This document shows positions 55,771-64,000 of a stretch of 64,000 nt of DNA, piece after piece. Made by a program: the position numbers and the translations under genes. The stretch's first letter is position 1; each line of letters starts with the position of its first letter. The stretch lies in contig CM035308.1 in NCBI GenBank assembly GCA_002900995.3, positions 4,425,053 to 4,489,052 of the forward strand, read 5' to 3'. The notes under the pieces are model-generated. The model ran no database searches. It worked only from the letters and a program-made list of their open reading frames with translations, and was not told the DNA's origin. This stretch comes from Ganoderma boninense. Lineage: Eukaryota > Basidiomycota > Agaricomycetes > Polyporales > Polyporaceae.

Positions 55771-56160
55771 TTGTGGACCGCGACCTTCTGTGTTCCCACG
55801 GTCAAACCTGAAGCTCTGACGACATATGCAGACGCACTCCCAGTGCCAGAGGCAGAGAACTACTGGCCATGGCAATTCGGGACGGACGCGAGCGCGCTCA
55901 TCGGTGGGTGGCACCTGATCTGCAACGCCACCCTCGCGCTGCGCGGACACCTGGACGCGTCCGTGCCGCTGTCTGTCGTTGCACTACCAGAAGTTAGGGA
56001 GGTAACGTGGGACGGAAAAATGTGTGTGCGGGATGTCGTCACGGTGGTCCCGGCACTGACGGGGTGCCAGAAGTTTGCCGATAGGCTGCGGGAGACGCGG
56101 AGCGGGTTTGACGATGCGGACTGGAAGGTCGCGACCAAGACGACGACGAATATGATCTAG
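55771..56160 (+). CDS. Hypothetical protein
   Basis: A 129-residue, GC-rich frame with gene-like composition (GGWHLICNATLALRGHLD). No family recognised, and it may be the last exon of a longer gene. It begins where the homology with the 48.5-49 kb spacer ends. Confidence 0.4.
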   Translation: MWTATFCVPTVKPEALTTYADALPVPEAENYWPWQFGTDASALIGGWHLICNATLALRGHLDASVPLSVVALPEVREVTWDGKMCVRDVVTVVPALTGCQKFADRLRETRSGFDDADWKVATKTTTNMI

Positions 56161-57132
56161 ATGGAGTTTTTCTTTTGCGGAGGGTGGATGCTATCTCGTG
56201 AGTCCGCATATAGTCAAGTTTCTGTGTGAATAAGGCTCACGTCGACGAGTCTCAATTTTCGCCACGATGCGACCCAGCATTGTTGGCGTCGTTGGCGTCG
56301 TATGCGTTATATTGACAACGTGTTGGCATTCGACGCTAATGCAGCTTCGGAACTTGAAGAGCATACTGTATGTTCTTCCGCGGCCACTGCAACGCAACCG
56401 ACTGCAAGCCCTTGGCGTACCTCAAAATCTACAGCGGCATTAATAGTGAGTCTCTTTTACTTGTCCCTCCCGCTGTAGTCATTCATACTTTCCCACTCAT
56501 ACCGTTGGATGTATCCGTATTCGTGAGCGATCATTCATCTGTACCGTCACCACTAAGCCTCGACGCAGTTGATGTATGATGTGGCTCATTTGTCTGTTGT
56601 GATTTCTGCGGCATTGATTGAGACCTGGTGAGCATTTATTTGAGTCTGCGATATAAAGTTTTTAACTCACCGTCATCAACTTGGCGGCTTAGCACGCAAT
56701 TCACTCCCTCAGTCATTTCCGACGACTATGGTTCAAGATCATAACCTTTTAAAAGATAGAAGCCTTCTACCACTAGGCGCGTGGCGGTGGCGTAGAAGGA
56801 GCACAGTACTTTGTGCGAATCGTCCGGTCCAGGGTGCACGAACATGGTATCCCGAGCACCAGGTGGGTCCTAGAGGGCCAATTCACCTGCCATTCCCTGA
56901 TTCATTGACAGTGAGTGATTCCATGGAGTGTGTGCCGCCCCCCACGTTGCCCTGCTACAGGCCAGCGAAACCTTGCTTTTCGGGACCCAAAGTTCGAGTT
57001 CGACAGGACCTTACTACGAACATGCATTTAAGCGAGGCTGAAGAGCAGCCATCAGGCTCCACTGGTCACTCCTGCTCCCACTCATACTAGTACCCCACCG
57101 AAACATTCGCGACCTCCTCTAGTACACTCGCG
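56161..57132. other. Intergenic
   Basis: Short frames only; includes a GTTGGCGTC tandem duplication near 56281-56300. Presumed promoter of the methyltransferase gene at the right end. Confidence 0.4.
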
Positions 57133-59208
57133 ATGGATTCTAACGGCCGCCAGGAGACGCCTCTGCTATCTCTTCTCTCTGTGCTCACCACATCCATTCA
57201 TACTATCGAGGACGAGCTCAGGAGTGCGGGCATGCCGACCTTCACGCTGGACCCAAAGTGGCACCCTCTCGACTCGCTCGACAGCGTCCCCCCTCCGAGG
57301 CTGCACGAAGCCCGGAGGGTCGCCATGGCGGCGTCCAACATGATCAAGGCGCTCGTTCAGGACGTCGGGACCGCGATGATGGTGAGCAGCATGCGTTTCG
57401 TTTGGCATGCATGCTGGATCCAGAATCCGGAATCCGGACTGAACCTGACGAGAGACGTAGGACATGTCCCTCAAGGTGCTGGACCAGACGGCGTACATGC
57501 TCACCGCCCACATCGACCTGCTGGGCGTCTTCAGGACGGAGGACGAGAAGGCCGACGGGCTGCACGTCGACGAGATGGTGGCTCGGCTTCCGCAGGGCAT
57601 GAAAGTCCATCCCCAGAAGCTCGGCCGCTCCCTGCGCCTGCTGGGCACCGAACACTGGTACGTGACGCCGCGTTGTGCACTGCTCCAGACGTTGCCGTTA
57701 TCTCGTGCCGTAACCCCACCACCTGTTGGCAGGTGGACCGAGACATCCGCAGACGTGTTCGCGCCGCTCCGCTGGGCGCTCCTCAACGCCCCCGATACCC
57801 CTTCGCACGCGTGGGCGGACGCGCCATGCACCGGTGCGCTCGTCGCGAGCACGGCGTTCATCGCGCAGATGACGGATCCCACTCAATTCCTGCTGGACGA
57901 CGTCGAGGCGGCGCCTTTCGTCCGGGGCCTCCATTCGACGGGCAGCGCCGGTGCCCATGTCAAGGACTTCTGGGACTGGCTCGCACAGGACGCAGGCCGG
58001 CTCGGTCGGTTCGCGCGGAGCATGGAAGGACATGGTCGGTACCTACTACGGTCCCCCGGGCGCCCCGAATACCCACATGCTCAAACTTCCGTTCTACCGT
58101 GTTTAGGGTACATCAACCTCGCGTCCCTCAAAGCCGACTACCCATGGGAGTCTCTGCCGCCTGGCACGACATTCGTGGACGTCGGCGCGGGCCAGGGCAC
58201 CGTCTCGCTGCACGTCATGAGGATGCTGTATGATGCGAACCCGACTCTCAGGGCCGTCCTGCAGGACGGCGCGCAGCACCTCCGGGAGGGCGAGAAGTAC
58301 TGGGCGCGGCACCTCCCGCGCGCAATCCAGGACAGACGGGTCGAGTTCGAGCCCCACGACTTTTTCCGGGACAACCCACGGACAGGGCCGAACACGGTCT
58401 ACTGGTTCCGGTTCGTCATGCACGACTGGACGGATAGGCATGGTTTCCGCGTGGGCGTCTTGTCCTGCAGAGCGCGAACGTTGACCCCGATGCGTAGGTA
58501 TTGCGTCAAGATACTGCACGCCGTGCGACAAGTGTGCCACCCCACGTCGCGAGGTGCGTTAAGCAATTGGCGGTCGGAGTGTGCCTGTGTCTGATGGCAA
58601 TATGTGCAGTCCTTATTTGCGATTGCGTTGTTCCCGAGGCGCCCCCAGCAGGGTTGGCGACGAAGGAAGGCGAAGTTTCGGTTGAAGACACTCTCAAATT
58701 GATTGATAATGACGCGGTGAGTCGAGCCTCTTTATACGAGAACATCTTGTCCATGGACTGCGATTATTCTTAGCCATATGCACCGATCAAAGCTCCGAAC
58801 CCCATCCCCGCGGACTTCGGGTTCACCACGAAGGCCACCTATCGCACTGACATGGTACGTGGCAGTAAACGACGTTCATGCCCTGCCATTCCCTACTGAC
58901 GCCCCTTCCCATCTCTTCAGCTTATGTACAACTTGCTGAACTCCCTGGAGCGCACGAGGAGGAATTTTGAGAAGGTAATCGGAGAAGCGGGGTTCAAGAT
59001 CTCTCGCATATACCCTGCCCGTGGCGCGTCCAGCAGTGAGCTTTTCGATAGTCACCACTACGAGACCGTTTTACTCATTCGGCCCATGTGTGACCCATCT
59101 AGTCATAGAGGCAATCCCTGTCTAAGTAGTCTCCGTCATGACCATTTGTACTCGGTCCTTCATCATTCCCTTGAACAGCGAGGCGCCCCGGGGTCGACGG
59201 GGCTTTGA
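57133..59208 (+). CDS. SAM-dependent O-methyltransferase (Methyltransf_2 type)
   Basis: Exons 57133-57381, 57461-57657, 57733-58034, 58107-58434, 58498-58553, 58610-58716, 58774-58854 and 58921-59208, about 535 residues. The N-terminal part resembles the dimerisation domain. Then comes the SAM-binding motif FVDVGAGQGTVSLHV (about residue 260), the catalytic-His region YWFRFVMHDWTD, LICDCVVPEA and a conserved end region (LLNSLERTRRNFEKVI). It probably methylates a small aromatic or polyketide-like compound; a P450 gene lies next to it. The intron after HDWTD lacks a GT donor (GATAGG at the junction), but the 63 bp are open and in frame, so retention would insert 21 residues. An extra Glu-rich segment (LATKEGEVSVEDTLKLIDND) follows LICDCVVPEA. 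Confidence 0.75.
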
Positions 59209-59742
59209 TCAATATCAATGTGCTGTGAACACACAAACTGGTGTGAAGAACGGGGTTGGTCGCAGAGGAGGCACAGTAGACTAGTTTTCGTAATAGATAC
59301 GGTCTCCAGCATCACCATCTCCGGAACCTTGCGAACCTTCGGCCTCGCTATCAGTCGTGGGTTTGGTAACCGTGGTGTCCCCAAGCTTGGAACTGGTCAC
59401 AGATGGTGTGCTGGTAAGACCCGTGCCACGTGCACGAAGAACTCCTGTTGGGAAGTCACGTCCGAGACCTGCGATCACGCAGGTTCAGCGACTTCACTAT
59501 GGATGAGATATTAACGAAAGGATGCGGGTAGTCGGAGCCCTCCACAGACTCTGGACGTGCACGAACGGCATGTGAACCGAAGACACGAGAAGTTGCAGGA
59601 GCTCTGTCCACGCACATGATAAAATACAGCACATTCGATACATTATCGTGATCGACCATCCCTTTCACCAAACGCATGCTCGTCCGCCCGCCCGCCCTCT
59701 TCCTCATCCTCATCCTCATCCCCATCGTCGTCCCCGTCCACG
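59209..59742. other. Intergenic between convergent genes
   Basis: Nothing recognised; 3' regions of the methyltransferase and P450 genes. Confidence 0.5.
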
Positions 59743-62700
59743 TCATCGGTCCTGCGCTGCGCCCGCATTCCCCATCTCGACCCACAGCCCGTTCTGCCGT
59801 GCGCAAAAAAGTCACATTAGCACTTTGCCTCCCACCACAACGGATAGGCATGAATGGAACCGGGACCGCAACTGAACGCACCTTTGCATACGTCGTAAGG
59901 TGGCTCCGCATCCACACACGCTCGCGCCCGTCGACCGCGTACGGGCTGCGCTCGACGCCGGGCGGGGGCACCGCCGCGGGGTGCGCGTCCTGGCGGAGCG
60001 TGATCGAGGAGAAGCGCTGCAGGAGCCGCACGAGCATGAACGAGATCTCGTTGTACGCGAACTGTATGCGCGCGATGTGTCAGCGGGGGACGTGGGATGT
60101 GGGGTGCAAGACGTGGGACGTGAGATATGGGACGTGGGATGTGGGATGTGGGATGTGGGATGCGGGATGCGAGTAGGGAGGAACCCTGGGACGCACCTGC
60201 TGGCCGAGGCAGATGCGCGGGCCGGCGTTGAAGGGCAGGAAGATGAACGGGTTCGGGACGAGGTACTTCTGCACGCGCGCGTCGATGAAGCGCTCCGGGT
60301 CGAACGATAGCGCTGCGTCATCCATCGTTCGTCAGTAATCAGTCCTCTGGTGCGTGTTAGGCAGAGGAGGACTGGCCGCACCATCGGGGCCCCAGAGGTC
60401 CTTGCGGCGGTGCATAAGGAGCACCGAGTAGAGGCAGCGCGTACGCGGCGGGATGTAGTAGTCGGGCTGGCCAGGCTCGTCGCGCTTCCATGTCATGGCC
60501 TTGATCGAGCACCGCGAGTTAATCGGCCTGTCCGCCAACAGCATCAGACACAGAACCGTGCGCAAAACACAAAAGGAAATGAGGACGCACACAGGGGGGT
60601 AGAGCCGCAGCACCTCGTTGATGAACGCGCGCATGTACTTCATCTCGCGGATGTCCTCGTAAGTCGGGCGTCTCGACGGCCCGACCACGTCCAGCACCTC
60701 CTTCCGCAGCCGTGCGAGCACTGCAGGGTGCTCCGCGAGCGCGAACACCGAGAACGTTAGCGTGCACGCGGTGGTGTCGCGCCCAGCGAGCAGGATGTTC
60801 AGCGTCTCGTCCTTGAGCATCTTCCCGTCTGTCTCTCTCCATCAGCCCCCTTTCCTCAGCCGAGATTCAACCACGGAGAGGACGCACCATCTGTGAACTT
60901 GACCAAGTGCTCGAGCAGCGTCTCGTCGTCCCGCACATCTTTCTCCACGTCCTCCCCCGCGCGCTGCCGCTCCGCCTTGCGCTTGAGCGCCGCCCCGACG
61001 ATCGGGTCGATGAACTGGTGCACCTCGCTCAGGTGCTGCTCCACCCTGTCCCCCCAGAACTCGAACAGCGGGTACGACTGCAGGAACCGCCCGCGCATCG
61101 CGGTCGCCTCAAGCCCGTCCTGGAACGATCGCACGAACCGATCCGCCGGGTGCACCGTCGTGGCTGCGGCGCTCGCCTGCGCTGAAGTGGAGGGGTAGGG
61201 TGTGGGCGCATCGAGTGAGCGCACGTCCTTGCCGAACAGGAACTCGGTCGCCGAATCCATCGTGAAGCGCGAGACGATGTCCTGCCAGTCGACGGGGACG
61301 CCCTCCTTGAGGCGCGCGGCGACCTTGTCGAGCGCGTGCTCCGCGTGCCTGGGCATGGTTAATGCGTGAGCACGGCTCGCACACAGGTTCTGACAGAGGG
61401 AAAGAGAGAGAGGGCGCGGCCCGACGTACCTGTCGAAGATGTCAAAGTGCGTGATCCGGTCCTTGCTAAAGAAGGGCCGGGTCATCGTCCGGTGGAACCT
61501 GGTTCATGGTTTTATGATTTTAGTCCTCAGTCCTCAAGCCCTGGTCCTCAGGGCGAGCGCGAGCGATGCTCACTTCCACATGTCACCTTCCCGCATTTGA
61601 AGGGTGTCAGCACGGCCTCTATCTCCACCAACCGCGGAAACACGGACAGAAAGGAACGCACCATCCGAGTTGAACACGCCCGACCCGAGCAACGTGTGCA
61701 ACTGTTCGTTCAGCAAAGGGCCTACCGTGCGCGCGCCATGGTCAGTCCGTCCGTTGTCTGAATGCTCTGAGCGCAGCGCGATTGCTCACCTTTTTCATAG
61801 CTGTTGAAGTCCGTCGCGAGGATCGTCTACGCGCTATGGTCACTCCCCGGGCCACAGAATCCTGCGGCATCCCGCCCTCGCAGGCTGGAGTCGCGACGCA
61901 CCTTTATGTACTCGGGTTCGCATGTGAATATCTGCATCATGCGCGGGGCATCAGTTTCGTGTTTCACCGGCACCTTCGAGTCCTAGTGCTGCCGCAGAGT
62001 CGGTCTACTCTGAACTCCGGACCACTCCGCTCTGAGCCGTCGCTCCAGGATTCTCTAGAGTGATTTGGAGTTCCTCCGGAGTGAGCGTCCATGGGGACCT
62101 GTTGGGCGAGCGCTGCAGTCGCGCGCGCCCTTATCGACCAAGCTCTTTCAATGCGACGTTTACATGGGGCTCATGACTCGGCGGCACGTATTTGATACGC
62201 ATCTGTCTGACGCGCGGAGGGTAGCGGGATGTTTGTGCCATGATACAGACATTGGCCACTCCAGAGCACTGGTTAGAGCTGATAGCCGACACTCCAGAGA
62301 ACACATACAGGCTTCGACTCTTCAAGCTTGGAGCGTCGATCCCACGCCCGCCCTCCCGCGAGAGGCGACCGGAGACGAGGCCGGCAGCATGATCTCATGC
62401 GCAGCAGCAGCAGGAGTAGCAGCGGTGGTAAGTGGTACGCACCCTGTCCTCGAACATGACCCTGAAGTTGAACGTGTTGCCGTACTTTTCCGTGTTGCTT
62501 AACAGGTTCGTGGCTATAATCGACGACGACGTTTTCGTTTATCTTCAGCTTCCGTCCCGCACCGCACCATGCATGCCCTGTCCAGCCCAACGCCCTGCAC
62601 TTCCCGCCCGACCCTCCAACAACCAGCAAGACAGGGCAGGGTAAGGAGGCGACTCACCGAAATACAGCGACTTATCATTCTCGAACATGTCCATGAGGAT

Positions 62701-62974
62701 GTCGATGCTCCCCGGCAGCTTATGCTCGACCTCTTGTGGCATGACGGCGCCGCGGGAGGCCGCGTCCCACCTGTTGGCCCACGCGCGCCATTGGACGAGG
62801 AAGATGAAAGCGAGGGGCCACGAGAGCGCGAGGGCGAGGATCCGAACGTAGAGGGGCAGAGGAGCGGAGAGCTTGAGGGAGAGAACGTGAAGGAGGGCGA
62901 GGGGCAACAACGGGGGAAGGTGAGGTGGGGGATCTGGTGAGGAGGTAGCGCGGGCCTGGGGGAAGACTGATCAT
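59743..62974 (-). CDS. CYP63-like cytochrome P450, N-terminal part damaged
   Basis: Membrane-bound heme monooxygenase, probably acting in the ER on alkane- or aromatic-type substrates. Consistent exons on the minus strand: 61902-61931, 61790-61826, 61662-61721, 61574-61586 (13 nt), 61430-61498, 60888-61348, 60591-60828, 60382-60527, 60197-60312, 59882-60061 and 59743-59793. All phases agree, giving 466 residues. Motifs: [16 protein letters not shown] (I-helix), EVLRLYPP (ExxR), [16 protein letters not shown] (heme Cys), end NGLWVEM. Further 5', the exon ending FRVMFEDR (from 62443) has no good acceptor, and the first exon (62658-62974, [12 protein letters not shown]) changes frame near 62925. 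The 511-bp intron at 61932-62442 holds inserted sequence. It may be a recent pseudogene or may contain sequence errors. Confidence 0.7.
60087..60173. repeat. GTGGGATGTGGG-type repeat in a P450 intron
   Basis: Tandem GTGGGAT/GTGGGAC units expand intron 60062-60196 to 135 bp. Confidence 0.7.
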
Positions 62975-62977
62975 CAT

Positions 62978-64000
62978 TGTGGCCGGTGGGAAGAAGCTAT
63001 CGGGCTCAGGGCTCAGGGGTTGTGGGTGTCTGATCGCCGAGTATGTTGAGCCGGGCCAGAGATGAGGTTTAAATCGTTGTGAGGAGGGGGCAGAGAGGAG
63101 GAGACGGGAGGCAGGGCATGGACGGGAGGAGGACGGAAAGAGGACGGCGGATGCGGGGCTGGTTATCAATGAGATGGACCGAGGATGCGTGCGGGAACAT
63201 CCTGAGCCGATCTTGGGCTTGAGCGCAGGGGCCTGTGATTCTTCCGCCCAAGGTTCGCTGTTGCAGCGACTCCTGTCTGTTGCCACCGTCATCGACTGCT
63301 CCTCCGAGCCTCCGCCCGTTCTCCCCAGCAGTCCCGCCGGGTCCCCGCCGGACAGTCTCGTCCATGACTTGGCGGACGCTAACAGCGAAAATAAAGATGA
63401 GCCGTCCCCAATCGCAACCATCGATGACACCCGTGCACGTTCCGCACGGTCTGCTGTCGGCTGACTCGTGGAGGAGGAAATTTCAAAGCCATTGTAAGTA
63501 AAGCTGGGACTGGGGCCATGCGGAACCCATCACGTCAGGTTGGGGAGGAAACCAAGCACCCTCAATCGCCTGCAACAGTGTTCAAAGCATTTTCGGTGAC
63601 AGATAGTTCTTGAAATCAATTGGAGGCTGTGCATTTCTGCAAGCAGCGATATCGCACACACGCACCACGCCGACGACGAGGAGCTGTCGCTCGACCGTTT
63701 AGTGCTGTCGCTCGACCGTTTAGTACAATTCGGCCGCCATCGCAAGCTTAGCCTGAGGCTCGTGTCATGGGGCGAGCTCAGACCTTGAACTCAACACAGA
63801 GCTGCTGCTGCTCGGAGCAACCACAATTTGCGCAAACTCCAAACAACCCATACTTACCTACATCATCGTCATACAACACACCCGAAAGCGCCAGTCATGT
63901 AACTTTGCAGTGTCTCTTGCATCTCTCTGCACTGTTTTCCAGTCCTCGCGCCTTCCATGATTCAGTTTTCTACCTTCCGTTTTCCAGTCTTCAAGGCCCT
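62978..64000. other. Region upstream of the P450 gene
   Basis: Purine-rich tract near 63080-63160 and a tandem 20-bp duplication, GCTGTCGCTCGACCGTTTAG, near 63682-63722. No gene recognised. Confidence 0.4.

Noticed and set aside
59690..59880. CATCCTCATCCTCATCC-type repeat as an independent minisatellite
   Set aside because: Most of it lies in the 3' flank of the P450 gene and is a short low-complexity run with no clear unit array.
62910..62974. Start of the P450 at the Leu codon (TTG) at 62910
   Set aside because: An ATG giving the conserved MISLPPGPR start lies upstream; the problem is a frame break between them, not an alternative start.
1..64000. CRISPR array or bacterial operon
   Set aside because: No regularly spaced direct repeats with unique spacers. 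Introns, telomeric sequence and gene types are fungal.

Overview
The window looks like nuclear DNA of a filamentous basidiomycete, probably a wood-decay agaricomycete. The evidence is genes with many 49-90 bp GT-AG introns, a CYP63-type P450, a vertebrate-type TTAGGG telomeric tract, and protein families typical of that group. One 100-N gap (18445-18544) interrupts it, so it is a scaffold. All gene models were spliced by eye from reading frames and splice signals; no homology search was run.

Left part (1-18 kb) holds scattered ordinary or accessory genes: a membrane-anchored pepsin-like aspartic protease (2245-4839, one frame break), a trypsin-fold protein on the minus strand (5609-7630), a TA-flanked TIR element (8163-9069), a copia gag relic near 9.9 kb, an unidentified three-exon gene (12292-13103) surrounded by a family of 30-bp palindromes, and a seven-exon gene with a ParB/sulfiredoxin-like core (16433-18069) that ends just before a TTAGGG tract and the assembly gap.

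The centre (20.9-55.3 kb) is the striking part: fourteen copies of one five-exon gene encoding a ~290-residue protein-kinase-like protein. Thirteen are on the plus strand and one is inverted. They have nearly fixed exon lengths (267-39-246 for exons 2-4), an intron that splits the catalytic loop immediately before the catalytic Asp, and a basic Cys-rich C-terminus. Three classes are visible: A (DFG, one DFH), B (DFD) and C (DFE). Two class-A copies carry inactivating lesions (a stop in copy 3, a frameshift in copy 6) and copy 14 has a frameshifted tail. Class B and C genes sit head-to-head with decayed copies of the nuclear gene for the 51-kDa subunit of mitochondrial complex I (NDUFV1); five such relics are seen. 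From 38.7 kb the array is a tandem segmental duplication of about 8.9 kb with the order A, NDUFV1 relic, B, A, spacer relic. Non-autonomous DNA transposons have entered an intron of copy 5 and the promoter of copy 11. Degenerate CYP63-like P450 copies lie at 18.5-19.6 and 29.9-31.4 kb.

Right part (55.7-64 kb) holds a hypothetical ORF, an O-methyltransferase gene (57133-59208) with one mutated splice donor, and a CYP63-like P450 gene on the minus strand (59743-62974) whose last 466 codons are intact but whose N-terminus is broken.

The kinase-like array is best read as a young, actively duplicating and decaying family. Its function cannot be told from sequence alone.
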